From JABCZZ01 sp964454545 (lineage in GTDB: Bacteria > Pseudomonadota > Alphaproteobacteria > Rickettsiales > JABCZZ01), in NCBI GenBank assembly GCA_964454545.1, contig CAYVTI010000009.1, positions 1 to 64,000 of the forward strand: a stretch of 64,000 nt of DNA, read 5' to 3'. The translations under genes were made by a program, and so were the position numbers. The notes under the pieces are model-generated. The model did no database searches. It was not told the DNA's origin and worked only from the letters and a program-made list of their open reading frames with translations. Positions 25,394-35,068 of the stretch are shown here, in pieces (the stretch's first letter is position 1; each line of letters opens with the position of its first letter).

Positions 25394-27172
25394 CTAAACC
25401 GTTATATCTCCGTCCAAGAAAGCATGTGCGCGGTAATTAAAATCCTCTATCGCCGCCGTATTGTCAAATGATATATCATTGTTCATGCGCAGCGCGACCC
25501 CGGCGCTGAGATTTTCCAGCTGATACACCTTCCCTAGAGCAGAAAGGATTGCAGGCATAAAGGGTATTCGGATGAATTTCACCGGCTTGCCGATATATTC
25601 AAATAATTTTGTACACATCTCACGGTAGGTGACATTGCTTCCACCACCGATATTATAAATTTTATTATAGGTCTGAGGTTTTTCCAGCGTGGCAAATGCG
25701 GCTTCCACAGCATCTTTCACCTGTACCGGATTTCTGAGCCCCTTCCCTTCGCGGTAAATCGCCATAAAGCCATAGCGCTTTATAACGTTGGCAATCGCCG
25801 TTATATTGTCGTCGAGTCCGACACCATACGGCATCATAAGGTTAAGTATGGTAACATCCCGCCCCTGCTCCTGCCCTACGCGTATAATTTCCTTTTCTGC
25901 ATTCATCTGTTTTTCGTCAGGCGGCAGATCGGTTCCGAACGCTACTACGCGCTTCAAGTCAGGATGCAGGGCGGGAAGCAGGTCCGGCAAACGCGCCAGC
26001 GGCTCTGCATGGAGCAATATGTCCGCCCTCATGATAAGAAATTCCGACATGTCCCTTTTTTTTCCGGGCTTATATTGTTTCCATTCAAGATTGGGATGAG
26101 AAAATAACACATGGCGATCCGCATATACCGCTATCACCCTTGCGCCTGCGGCCAGCGCCTTACCAATAGCCGCCATGCCAGTCTGTGTTGCGCTTCCGGT
26201 GACTATGATGGTTCTGTCTGCAAGAGAACCGCCCTGCGTTTCAAGCCGGATTACTCCATGCAGAAGCGCCAGCGCGGCAATTTCGCGCTTCGCTTCCATA
26301 GGAGACACGAACAGGCTGTCAATTTTTCCCATTACAATCTTGAGCCACAGGCGCAAGAATATTCCGGCCTTCACCACCTTCAGGAAAATGGGAGAATGCT
26401 GCGTTGCAAAATGCTTCTGCAGGTATCGGACAAATCCCTTCGCCTTATGTTTCTCGATGAAGGAACTGGTAACATCGCTGGTGCTGCGGAAGTGAATGAC
26501 CTTGACCCCGGGAACGCATATAACCTTGCCGCCAGCCTGGTGCACACGGTAACAGAAATCCATATCTTCCATATGAAGGAAATAGCCTTCGTCAAACCCT
26601 CTCAAGCGCTGATAGAAAGAGCGGGAAAGAAACATGAAGGCGCCTGATATGGCCGGAACTTCGTGTGTTTCTTCCGGCATAGGGATGGTATGGTAATTAA
26701 GGTTGTCAGATTTTTTCAGGAAGCGGTTAAGCCCCAGGCTTTCGGAAATCCCGTTCAACGGGGTAAGGAGCGCGCGCCTGCCGCCGCGCTGTTCGCTGCC
26801 ATCGGGATTTATTAGGTAGCAGCCGGCAAGCGTATTTTCAGGATATCTTTCCACCTCTAAGAACAATGCCGCCAGAGCACCCGCCGGAAGCATGCTGTCA
26901 GGATTGAGCAGCAGGACATGATCACCCGCCGCCTGCGCGACGCCCAGATTGTTACCCTTACCGAAACCGACATTGCCATGCCCGGATAATAACTTGACTC
27001 GCGGCTCCCTTACCGTAAGCGCACGCAGCCTTTCTTTCTCACCCGGAAGATTGCCGTTATCGACTACAATAACTTCCAGGCATTCAGGCTGCTGCAGAAC
27101 CGAAGCTATGGCAAGCCATAAAGTGGGTCCAGTATGATAACTAACGATGATTACGCTTACGGATGCACTCAT
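25394..27172 (-). CDS. Two-domain protein: GT2 glycosyltransferase fused to an NAD-dependent epimerase-like domain
   Basis: Residues 1-290 are a family 2 glycosyltransferase of the rhamnosyl type. They show SVIIVSYHTGPTLWLAIASV, GNVGFGKGNNLGV, a DxD-like NPDS, and DEGYFLHMEDMDFCYRVHQAGG. Residues 310-590 resemble an extended SDR/epimerase with TIIVTGSATQTGMAAIGKAL and YNIGGGSNVTYREMCTKLFE. The SDR half lacks a clear Tyr-x-x-x-Lys pair and a normal glycine motif, so it may be a binding or structural module. The natural role is probably surface polysaccharide synthesis; acceptor and donor are unknown. Confidence 0.82.
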   Translation of the reverse strand: MSASVSVIIVSYHTGPTLWLAIASVLQQPECLEVIVVDNGNLPGEKERLRALTVREPRVKLLSGHGNVGFGKGNNLGVAQAAGDHVLLLNPDSMLPAGALAALFLEVERYPENTLAGCYLINPDGSEQRGGRRALLTPLNGISESLGLNRFLKKSDNLNYHTIPMPEETHEVPAISGAFMFLSRSFYQRLRGFDEGYFLHMEDMDFCYRVHQAGGKVICVPGVKVIHFRSTSDVTSSFIEKHKAKGFVRYLQKHFATQHSPIFLKVVKAGIFLRLWLKIVMGKIDSLFVSPMEAKREIAALALLHGVIRLETQGGSLADRTIIVTGSATQTGMAAIGKALAAGARVIAVYADRHVLFSHPNLEWKQYKPGKKRDMSEFLIMRADILLHAEPLARLPDLLPALHPDLKRVVAFGTDLPPDEKQMNAEKEIIRVGQEQGRDVTILNLMMPYGVGLDDNITAIANVIKRYGFMAIYREGKGLRNPVQVKDAVEAAFATLEKPQTYNKIYNIGGGSNVTYREMCTKLFEYIGKPVKFIRIPFMPAILSALGKVYQLENLSAGVALRMNNDISFDNTAAIEDFNYRAHAFLDGDITV

Positions 27173-27246
27173 TTTTCTATTTCAAATATTGGATAAACAA
27201 GCCTAGAATGTAGATTCAATCAGTGAAATATCAATAACAATTTCTT

Positions 27247-30200
27247 ATGACCTACGATCAACATATAGCTTCCAATCCTGAAATTTCCGTCTGGGTATCG
27301 GCGAGCGCGGGAACCGGCAAGACCAAAGTGCTTACCGACCGGGTCCTGCGCCTGCTGCTTACGGGTTGCAGGCCTGATAAAATTCTCTGTATCACCTACA
27401 CCAAGGCTGCCGCCGCCGAAATGAAGCACCGAATCGGAGCGCAGCTAGGCGCATGGGCCATTATCAGCGATCAGGAACTACGGGAAAAGCTGGCCGGTCT
27501 GACTGGAAGCGATCCGGATGCGGATACGGCAAGAAGGGCAAGGCAGCTCTTCGCCCTCGTGATGGATGCGCCGGAATTCAGGATACAGACCATCCATAGT
27601 TTTTGCCAGTCATTGCTCAAGCGATTCCCGCTGGAAGCCAATATTGCGCCGCATTTCACCCTCATTGACGGACATACATCGTCAGAGCTGCTGCAGGAAG
27701 CGAAGAAACGGCTATTCAGCGAAGCAGGCAACAGCGAATGCTCTAAAGCCATCGAGGCATTGGCCGGAAGTATAAGCGAAGCTGCGTTTGACGAACTCAT
27801 CGCGTGCATCGTAAGAGACCGGAGCAAATTCACCTCCTGGCTTAACGCAGAAGCGGGAGCAGCCAGCCTTCAGAAAAAGATTCTTGAGAAGGCGGGTTTT
27901 ACTTACGGCACTACGGAAAAAGAAATATTCGGCAGGCATTTCGCCTATGGCGCGGAAGAGACAAACCTGTTGAGACAGGCGTGCGCGGCACTTGCAAAAA
28001 GCAACGGCAAGTCTGACATCACCATGCTCAATGCATTGCAGGTTTGGCTCGAAGCTTCACCGGATTTAGGTAGATGTAAGTCCTATAGCAAGGCATTCCT
28101 TACGGAGAAGAGCGAGCCGCGCAAAACCCTATGCACGCAGGCGGCAAAAAAACTTCTGCCCAATCTTGAAGATATATTGCGCAGGGAACAGGAACGTGTT
28201 ACCGCCTTTGCTGCAAGACAACGTTCCTTCCATACCATTCAGGCAACCGGTCATATGATAGTCCTTGCCGAGATGCTGCTTGGTATTTATCACAGCCTCA
28301 AGGATGCGCATGGCTACATGGATTATGACGACATCATATTCTATGCCGTCAGCCTCTTGCATAAGAAAGGCGCCGCTGCATGGGTGCTTTATAAACTTGA
28401 CGGCGGCATCGACCACCTGCTTATTGATGAAGCGCAGGATACCGGTCCAGAGCATTGGAAGCTGGTGGAGGCGCTTACGAGCGAATTTTTCGCGGGCGAA
28501 GGCGTGAATAAAGCCAGGCGCAGCTTGTTTGTCGTGGGTGACAGCAAGCAGTCGATATTCAGCTTCCAGGGTGCCGATCCGCTCGGGTTCGACAGGATGC
28601 AGAGCCAGCTCCGCAAGCGCATCACATCCGCAGGAATGGAATTCCGTAATGTCAATCTCGCCCTTTCTTTTCGCTCGACCGAACCTGTTTTGCAAGCGGT
28701 TGATGAAGTATTTCTACAGCCCGCCGCACGTGACGGACTTATTTTTTCGGAAAGCGACATAAGCCATGCGGCGCACAGGAAAGGCATGGCAGGCAGGGTC
28801 GAGCTATGGCCACTCATGGAAGCGGGAGAGACGGAAGATGCACCCGCATGGCATGTATATGATAAACCCTTCCTTTCCGTAAAACCGGAAACCCTCCTTG
28901 CCAATGAGATTGCCCTTACGATTAAAGGATGGCTGGACAATAAGCGAAAAATCCTGTCGCAAAATCGGCCGCTCTCCGCCGGGGATATATTGATACTGGT
29001 GCAAAGGCGCGGGACATTTACCAACGCGATGCTGCGCGCGCTCAAGCAGCACAATATCAACGTCGCCGGTTCGGATAGGCTCATACTAACAAGCCATATC
29101 GCCGTGGAAGACTGCATTGCGCTCGCCCATTTCCTGCTGCTGCCGCAGGACGACATGACACTCGCCACCGTGCTTAAATCGCCTTTCATAGGATTGTCCG
29201 AAGAAGAATTATTTGAACTTGCCTATGACAGGAGAGAACATGCCCTCTGGCAAAGGCTTAAAGACTTTGCTTTTACCCCCGGGGGGAGGAGAGATGTGGC
29301 GAAGCCATATCAGGAGGGGGTGATTTATCATTCCGCCTATACATTTCTCTCCGATCTGCTTGCCAAAGTAGATTACCTGCCGCCTTATGAACTCTTCGCG
29401 CATATACTGGAAACGCTTGAGGGACGAAAGAAACTGGCAGCACGCCTGGGTACGGAAATTTACGATCCGCTGAATGAATTCCTGTCGCATGCATTGCAAT
29501 ACAGCAACATGCATGCCCCTTCGCTACAGGGATTCCTGCACTGGCTGCAATCCGGCGAGAGCGAGATAAAGCGCGATATGGAAAAAGCGAAAGACGAAGT
29601 GCGAATCATGACGGTGCATGGCGCGAAAGGACTGCAAGCGCCTATAGTCTTTCTGCCCGATACCACGCGCCTGCCGCAACCCGAGGCCGGGATATTATGG
29701 TCGGATACGGATCACGTTCCGCTTTGGTCACCCCATGCGGATTATGAGGATGAGCATTACCGCGGCCTGAAAGAACGGATAAAGCTGCAGAAGGAACGTG
29801 AATACAGGCGACTGCTTTACGTGGCCATGACGCGCGCCGAAGATGAGCTTTATATCTGCGGCTGGAAAGGAAAAAAACAAGTGGCGGAAAAATGCTGGTA
29901 TGAGCTCATACGGCAGGGAATAAGCGGAAACTGGAAAGAAGAGAATGGAAAGATGGCGCTGCGCTCTGAACAGACGGAACCGCCAAAATCTGCCATAGCA
30001 GACATAAAGCGGAAAAGCAGTGCAACGCTTCCTGCATGGATTAACACCCCACCTGCTTCTGAACCTGCCGCGTCCCGGCCGCTTGCGCCTTCACGGATGG
30101 AAGCGCCTGCAAAAGCGCTGTCGCCCCTGCAGGATCAGGCCACACGCACGAAAGGGCTGCTTATTCACAGGCTGTTGCAATACATACCTGATATCGCGCC

Positions 30201-30630
30201 AGAAATGCGGGCTGCAACCATCGAGGATTTCATTGGCAGATATAGCAGGGATTTCAACAAAAGCACGAGGGAAAGAATAAGCCGCGAAGTTATGGATATT
30301 ATAGAGCATCCCGATTTTGTACCGATATTCTCTCCGGACTCGGTGGCGGAAGCTCCCATCTCTGGCATAGTCCATGATAAGGAAGGAAACCCCATAGTCA
30401 TATCAGGACAGATTGACCGGCTGGCGGTAATTGGCGACAAAGTCTATGTCATCGATTATAAATCGAATGCACAGCCGCCTGAGCGTGAACAGGAAGTCCC
30501 GCCAGCCTACCTGAAACAGATGGAGGCCTATAAAAAACTGGTGGCCCGGATTTATCTTGAAAAAACCATCTATTGCGGCCTGTTGTGGACCACCATACCC
30601 AAACTTATGTTTCTCACTGATTTATCTTGA
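27247..30630 (+). CDS. addA: Double-strand break repair helicase-nuclease AddA
   Basis: This is a 1127-residue alphaproteobacterial AddA. The Walker A is SASAGTGKTKVLTDRVLRLL and motif II is LLIDEAQDTGPEHW. Helicase motifs continue with VGDSKQSIFSFQGADP, a late MTVHGAKGLQAPIVF and VAMTRAEDELYICG. A C-terminal RecB-like nuclease domain carries VIDYKSN. With AddB it resects double-strand ends up to Chi-like sites. The usual upstream addB is absent; a GT2-SDR gene on the other strand is there instead. A palindromic repeat is read through in frame near residue 685. Confidence 0.95.
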   Translation: MTYDQHIASNPEISVWVSASAGTGKTKVLTDRVLRLLLTGCRPDKILCITYTKAAAAEMKHRIGAQLGAWAIISDQELREKLAGLTGSDPDADTARRARQLFALVMDAPEFRIQTIHSFCQSLLKRFPLEANIAPHFTLIDGHTSSELLQEAKKRLFSEAGNSECSKAIEALAGSISEAAFDELIACIVRDRSKFTSWLNAEAGAASLQKKILEKAGFTYGTTEKEIFGRHFAYGAEETNLLRQACAALAKSNGKSDITMLNALQVWLEASPDLGRCKSYSKAFLTEKSEPRKTLCTQAAKKLLPNLEDILRREQERVTAFAARQRSFHTIQATGHMIVLAEMLLGIYHSLKDAHGYMDYDDIIFYAVSLLHKKGAAAWVLYKLDGGIDHLLIDEAQDTGPEHWKLVEALTSEFFAGEGVNKARRSLFVVGDSKQSIFSFQGADPLGFDRMQSQLRKRITSAGMEFRNVNLALSFRSTEPVLQAVDEVFLQPAARDGLIFSESDISHAAHRKGMAGRVELWPLMEAGETEDAPAWHVYDKPFLSVKPETLLANEIALTIKGWLDNKRKILSQNRPLSAGDILILVQRRGTFTNAMLRALKQHNINVAGSDRLILTSHIAVEDCIALAHFLLLPQDDMTLATVLKSPFIGLSEEELFELAYDRREHALWQRLKDFAFTPGGRRDVAKPYQEGVIYHSAYTFLSDLLAKVDYLPPYELFAHILETLEGRKKLAARLGTEIYDPLNEFLSHALQYSNMHAPSLQGFLHWLQSGESEIKRDMEKAKDEVRIMTVHGAKGLQAPIVFLPDTTRLPQPEAGILWSDTDHVPLWSPHADYEDEHYRGLKERIKLQKEREYRRLLYVAMTRAEDELYICGWKGKKQVAEKCWYELIRQGISGNWKEENGKMALRSEQTEPPKSAIADIKRKSSATLPAWINTPPASEPAASRPLAPSRMEAPAKALSPLQDQATRTKGLLIHRLLQYIPDIAPEMRAATIEDFIGRYSRDFNKSTRERISREVMDIIEHPDFVPIFSPDSVAEAPISGIVHDKEGNPIVISGQIDRLAVIGDKVYVIDYKSNAQPPEREQEVPPAYLKQMEAYKKLVARIYLEKTIYCGLLWTTIPKLMFLTDLS
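29275..29331 (+). repeat. Palindromic repeat inserted in frame inside addA
   Basis: A G/C-rich stretch (ACCCCCGGGGGGAGGAGAG) leads into GATGTGGC-GAA-GCCATATC (29293-29311, 7 of 8 pairs) and then AGGAGGGGG. It is translated as TPGGRRDVAKPYQEGV between helicase helices. The composition and hairpin differ from the surrounding codons. It looks like a mobile palindromic element tolerated in an inter-domain loop. Confidence 0.6.
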
Positions 30631-30653
30631 TAATTCTCTATACAATCAACTAT

Positions 30654-31553
30654 TTATGCCTTCGCCAACGGGTGATGTTCGGTCACTAGTTTGGCCAGCC
30701 GGTCTTTTTCTATATGCGTATAGACCTGCGTCGTCGAGATGTCGGCATGTCCCAGCAGTTCCTGTATCACGCGCAGGTCGGCTCCACCGGCAAGAAGATG
30801 GCTGGCAAAAGAATGGCGCAGCGTATGAGGAGAGACCTTTTCCGGGTCAAGCCCGGCAGCAAGCGCAACTTCCTTCAGCATCTGCCCGAAACGCTGGCGG
30901 GTGATGTGCCCTTCCTTGCCGCGGGAAGGAAAAAGCCACGCCGATTCATCTTTTCTCGTTTTAATGTATGTATCCAGCGCGGCAAGCGCCTTATCATGCA
31001 GCGGAACAATACGCTCCTTATCTCCTTTACCACGCACCATGAGGAAATGGCGATCATACGCCTTGACCTTCTGCAAGGCAGCAAGTGGCAAAGTCACCAG
31101 TTCCGAAACCCTGAGACCCGACGCGTAAAGCAGTTCCAGCATGGCAACCATGCGCACGTCACCGGATTTTTCCGCCACCGCTATCATTGTGGTAATGTCA
31201 TCCGCAGAAAGACTTTTGGGCAGGTTGCGCGGCTGTTTTGGCGTATCAAGGATAACCGCAGGATTGTCCTTCCTGATTTCTTCGGTATAGAGAAAACGGA
31301 AGAATTGCCTGAGGCTGGAAATACGCCTTGCGATCGTCTTAGGCGACATATCGTTCCTGGCAAGCGTCCTGACATAGGCTTCAAGCAACGCCTTATCCGC
31401 ATCCTTAAGGCAGGATTTGCGCCTGGAAAAATAAGCGGCAGCCTCGCTTAAATCGCGCTGGTAGGATTCCACCGTATTGCGCGCCGCTCCCCGTTCCGCA
31501 ACCATCATTTCAAGGAATGATTCAATGAGCGTTATGTCACTAATGTCTGGCAT
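30654..31553 (-). CDS. xerD: Site-specific tyrosine recombinase XerD
   Basis: Using the ATG at 31553 (protein MPDISDITLIESFLE...) gives 299 residues, the normal XerD length; a longer ORF start at 31640 would run into the upstream gene. The catalytic set is complete: Arg in SGLRVSEL, Lys in RGKGDKERIVP, HTLRHSFASHLL, a His in LLGHADISTTQVY and the Tyr of YTHI. The C-terminal HHPLAKA is characteristic of XerD. With XerC it resolves chromosome dimers at dif. The start overlaps the preceding glycosyltransferase by 14 bases. Confidence 0.94.
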   Translation of the reverse strand: MPDISDITLIESFLEMMVAERGAARNTVESYQRDLSEAAAYFSRRKSCLKDADKALLEAYVRTLARNDMSPKTIARRISSLRQFFRFLYTEEIRKDNPAVILDTPKQPRNLPKSLSADDITTMIAVAEKSGDVRMVAMLELLYASGLRVSELVTLPLAALQKVKAYDRHFLMVRGKGDKERIVPLHDKALAALDTYIKTRKDESAWLFPSRGKEGHITRQRFGQMLKEVALAAGLDPEKVSPHTLRHSFASHLLAGGADLRVIQELLGHADISTTQVYTHIEKDRLAKLVTEHHPLAKA

Positions 31554-33213
31554 AAAGGCGCAATTCCTCATCCTTTGCATCCAGCACGCGCGAGCCTTTC
31601 CAGACCAGTTTCCAGCCGGAAAAAGAATCGGCTGGCTCATGCCTGCCTGTTACTGTAAACAGCAGCGGGCAATCTGCATCGGTATAGTCTCTTACCATGT
31701 TCAGCACATGATTCGCACTGAAATATTCATACATCGGAGCTATGCTCTCGCCCAGGTTATACGTATTCATACAGCCCCTCCTGTAAAGAGACATCTCTCT
31801 ATATTGCTGCATCTGCGTAAGAACAGGGCGGTAGCTTTTTGTTTCATCCGTCCACGGCAACAACAGAGTGTTTACGGTAATCCATAATGTGGCTACGCCG
31901 CAAAGCCATAGGGCCGCCGTATTGAATTTCGAGCTACCCTTCAGGCGCATATAATAGAAGAAAAACATCGTTGCATAAACAGCCGCTATTGTTGCCAGCC
32001 ATTGGTTATAATCCGGCTGGAAACCGTAAGGAAACACATCATACACGTAAGGAAGAGAATAATTCTTTTTCAGGCTTGCCCATATGATCCATACCAGAGC
32101 GACGGGCAGGATAAAGCAGGAACGCACCACCCCATTCCATATACGGAGAATCCTGTCCGGAATATTTTTAAGCCCGGCAGCGGCCAGAATGGATAGCATG
32201 GGCACAAACGGCAGAATATATAAGGCCCTGGCGGATGCCGATATGGAAAGAAACAGGAATCCGGCAGCCGGTACCGCAAAAGGCACCAGATATTCGGGCT
32301 CCCGCCACTGATGCCTTTCTTTTACCGCCGCATATAAGGCCAGCGGAAACACCGGGAATGCAAACCAGAGGGAAGAATACCATATATACAAAGGTTCATT
32401 GTCCGCCCCTAGTTTTGGCACAGAAAATCCAAGAAAGCGTCCTACATTATTATCCCAGAACCATTGCATGAAAAGCGCATGGGAATCATGCCATAACAGC
32501 AGCGGCCAAATGCCTATGAACGGCAATGCCGCAACCGCACCGAACAAAAGCGCTTTTACGGTATTAGGCGTACGAAGCATGGGCAACAGCGCTAATAAAC
32601 AAGCGCCGCTGATTGCTAATATGATAGGAATGAATAACCCTTTCGAGAGAAAAGCGATGCCCATGCCTATGCCCAGCCATAGCCCGGCATGCTTCCATTT
32701 TTCATTCCTGAATGCAAGCAATGCCATTCCGTAGAATGCAATCGCAGTCCCGGCCAGCAACGCGACATCTGTAAACATATCATGGATATGGCGTACGATG
32801 CCCAGCGTGCCCAGGAAAAGCAGGACAGGCGTTAAAATATATTCCCGCCCCTTGTCATGGTTAATAATGCAATTCGTTTTCCAGATGAAAATAATGGCGA
32901 TAACCGCATAAAATACGCTTGCAAGGCGTGCGGCATCGGGAAGTCCAAACTGTGCGCCCAGCAGTTTGCAGAATATAACCGCTGTCCAGTAGTAAAGCGG
33001 CGGCTTTTCCATAAAAGGCACTCCCGCATTTATGGGAACAAGCCAGTTACCTGTTGTATGGAAATGATAAATGATGCCGAAACTATAGGTTTCATCCTGT
33101 TTCCAGGGATCATGGCCGATGCTTCCGGCCAAGAGAAAGAAAAATATAAATATTATCCAGCTCCATTCTGCTTTTTTGCTATAAACTGCTAAAATATATT
33201 TATAAATTTTCAT
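31540..33213 (-). CDS. ArnT-like (GT39/GT83) membrane glycosyltransferase
   Basis: The 557-residue protein has a dozen hydrophobic segments. The first periplasmic loop carries HDPWKQDETYSFGIIYHF, the acidic catalytic motif of the lipid-linked GT-C enzymes, and GVPFMEKPPLYYW. ArnT enzymes move a lipid-carried sugar, such as aminoarabinose, onto lipid A or proteins in the periplasm. The exact sugar and acceptor are unknown. It may serve the lipid A made by the lpx genes in this window. It is coupled with xerD by an overlap, and its upstream 230 bases are AT rich. Confidence 0.87.
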   Translation of the reverse strand: MKIYKYILAVYSKKAEWSWIIFIFFFLLAGSIGHDPWKQDETYSFGIIYHFHTTGNWLVPINAGVPFMEKPPLYYWTAVIFCKLLGAQFGLPDAARLASVFYAVIAIIFIWKTNCIINHDKGREYILTPVLLFLGTLGIVRHIHDMFTDVALLAGTAIAFYGMALLAFRNEKWKHAGLWLGIGMGIAFLSKGLFIPIILAISGACLLALLPMLRTPNTVKALLFGAVAALPFIGIWPLLLWHDSHALFMQWFWDNNVGRFLGFSVPKLGADNEPLYIWYSSLWFAFPVFPLALYAAVKERHQWREPEYLVPFAVPAAGFLFLSISASARALYILPFVPMLSILAAAGLKNIPDRILRIWNGVVRSCFILPVALVWIIWASLKKNYSLPYVYDVFPYGFQPDYNQWLATIAAVYATMFFFYYMRLKGSSKFNTAALWLCGVATLWITVNTLLLPWTDETKSYRPVLTQMQQYREMSLYRRGCMNTYNLGESIAPMYEYFSANHVLNMVRDYTDADCPLLFTVTGRHEPADSFSGWKLVWKGSRVLDAKDEELRLYARH

Positions 33214-33443
33214 AAAATTAGAGTCAAATTAACCAATAATTAACCAATTCTTATTAAAATTATTAATATAAGAGATGCAATTAACTAACAATTAACAGAA
33301 GAGGAAATGGTATTCCAAGGGTAAATCAAGAAGTAACTATAGGCAGGTGTCAAGAGATATCATTCAGAGTCGCTTGACAATATTTCACTTAAATATACTG
33401 TCATTTGCTACGTTAATTCATTCATTATTTCTTGTATTTGTTT

Positions 33444-33917
33444 ATGGATAAATTTCCCATTACCGCCAAAGGCTTTGCAATGATGGAAGTAGAGCTGAAA
33501 AATTTAAAGAACGTGGAACGCGCCGCAGTCATAAAGGCGATAGCGGAAGCGCGTGAGCATGGTGATTTGAAAGAAAACGCCGAATACCACGCTGCACGCG
33601 AAAGACAGAGTTTCATCGAAGGACGTATCCTGGAGCTGGAAGGAAGAATTTCCTGCGCAGAAGTGATCGACGTTACCAAGCTGGGAGGCAACATAGTCAA
33701 ATTCGGGGCAACCGTAGTGCTTATCGACGAAGATACGGAAGAAGAGGTGAGCTATCGGATAGTCGGCGATTATGAAGCGGATATAAAGAAAGGGTTGTTG
33801 TCTTTCACCGCTCCCATCTCGCGAGCGTTGATCGGCAAGAAAAAGGGCGACTCGGTTGAAGTCACGACGCCCAAGGGCAGCAAAAGTTATGAGATTGTTG
33901 AAGTGTTATTCAAATAG
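33444..33917 (+). CDS. greA: Transcription elongation factor GreA
   Basis: From the ATG at 33444 the protein is 157 residues, the usual GreA size; a TTG at 33432 would add four. The N-terminal coiled coil reads EREHGDLKENAEYHAARERQ-like (here EAREHGDLKENAEYH), with the acidic tip that reaches the RNA polymerase channel. The C-terminal FKBP-like domain contains SPISRALIGKKKGDSVEV-type residues. GreA rescues backtracked polymerase by transcript cleavage. No good ribosome-binding site is visible. The tandem DUF2336 genes follow after 22 bases. Confidence 0.95.
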   Translation: MDKFPITAKGFAMMEVELKNLKNVERAAVIKAIAEAREHGDLKENAEYHAARERQSFIEGRILELEGRISCAEVIDVTKLGGNIVKFGATVVLIDEDTEEEVSYRIVGDYEADIKKGLLSFTAPISRALIGKKKGDSVEVTTPKGSKSYEIVEVLFK

Positions 33918-33939
33918 ATAAAGCATCATAAGGCCGGAT

Positions 33940-35052
33940 ATGGTTATCCAACTGTCAGACGTCCAGAGACTCGCAAATGACCCTTCGGTCAATGTCAGGG
34001 TGGATGTTGCTGAAAAAATCGCTTCCGGCTTTAATAAGGGCGATTTTGGGGCCACTGAGAAACAAATCGCCATGGAAATTTTCCGCATCCTGGTAAATGA
34101 CGTGGAGAAACGTGTCCGCCTGGCGCTCAGCATGCAGCTGGAAAAGAGCATGGAAGCGCCGTATGACGTCATCCTCAAGCTAGCTAATGACGTCAAGGAA
34201 GTCGCGCTGCCGGTGCTTAAAAATTCTTTTGTGCTGACCGAAAATGATCTCATAGAGATAACCAGGAAATCGGTCGACGTTGAAATCATGTCAGCCATTG
34301 CGAAACGTGAAATCGTTTCCCGCGAACTCTCATCTGAATTGCTGAAAAAATCCAATAATACCGTAACTCAGGTATTGCTTGGCAACCGGAGCGCCAATAT
34401 TGATGAAATCGACCTTTATGATGTTTATGAGAAATGCGCGAATAATTCCTCCATTATGGAGGTCATGGCGAAACGCGATAAAATTCCTGTGAAACTGGCG
34501 GAAAAAATTTTTGTAGTCGTATCCGACGAAGTGAAGAAGATTCTGGTCAAGCAGTATAATATTTCCTACCAGGTGGCAAGCGACTCAGCCCAGTATGCCC
34601 GCGAACTTGCGACTCTCGGCCTCGTAGACGGTGAAATGCATAAAATGGAAATGAACGATCTGGTGGATCACCTCAACAGTAACGGAAGACTTACCCTATC
34701 CCTTATCATCCGCTCGCTGTGTTTCGGAAACATCCGCTTCTTCGAATACGCCATGGCGAAACTCGCCGGCGTGCCGATAAATAATGCGCGCATACTGATA
34801 CTGGATCGCCAAAACGGATTTGAATCGCTTTACAGAAAAACCGCGCTGCCGATGGAGATGTTTACGGCAATCCGTTACCTGCTGCAAACCGTCCTTGACG
34901 AAACCGCGCTGGGACGTTATTCGCGCAATGATTTCAGGAGCCGCCTGGCGGCACGGATATCTAAGGATAACACAGCCAGCAAGATAGAATATATGGATTA
35001 TATTATAATGATCATTCAAAATAACATGGTGGACAATGCTGCAGCAGGCTAA
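33940..35052 (+). CDS. DUF2336 domain protein (first of two tandem paralogues)
   Basis: The 370-residue protein is helical throughout, with HEAT-like units such as DPSVNVRVDVAEKIASGF and VEKRVRLALSMQLEKS. This matches DUF2336, an alphaproteobacterial family of unknown biochemical role, with homologues linked to regulation and the cell cycle. The next gene encodes a clear paralogue of the same length and order of motifs (LSDVQRLANDPS versus LSEQDIERLLTENT; LATLGLVDGEMHKMEM versus LSTLMLVDGDVSRHEI). No signal peptide or membrane segment is seen. Confidence 0.85.
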   Translation: MVIQLSDVQRLANDPSVNVRVDVAEKIASGFNKGDFGATEKQIAMEIFRILVNDVEKRVRLALSMQLEKSMEAPYDVILKLANDVKEVALPVLKNSFVLTENDLIEITRKSVDVEIMSAIAKREIVSRELSSELLKKSNNTVTQVLLGNRSANIDEIDLYDVYEKCANNSSIMEVMAKRDKIPVKLAEKIFVVVSDEVKKILVKQYNISYQVASDSAQYARELATLGLVDGEMHKMEMNDLVDHLNSNGRLTLSLIIRSLCFGNIRFFEYAMAKLAGVPINNARILILDRQNGFESLYRKTALPMEMFTAIRYLLQTVLDETALGRYSRNDFRSRLAARISKDNTASKIEYMDYIIMIIQNNMVDNAAAG

Positions 35053-35068
35053 AATATCAGGAGCAAAC

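Noticed and set aside
33374..33399. TTGACA and TATACT upstream of greA
   Set aside because: The spacer is only 14 bases, too short for a normal sigma-70 promoter; the AT-rich region 33214-33443 probably holds the promoter but I cannot place it.
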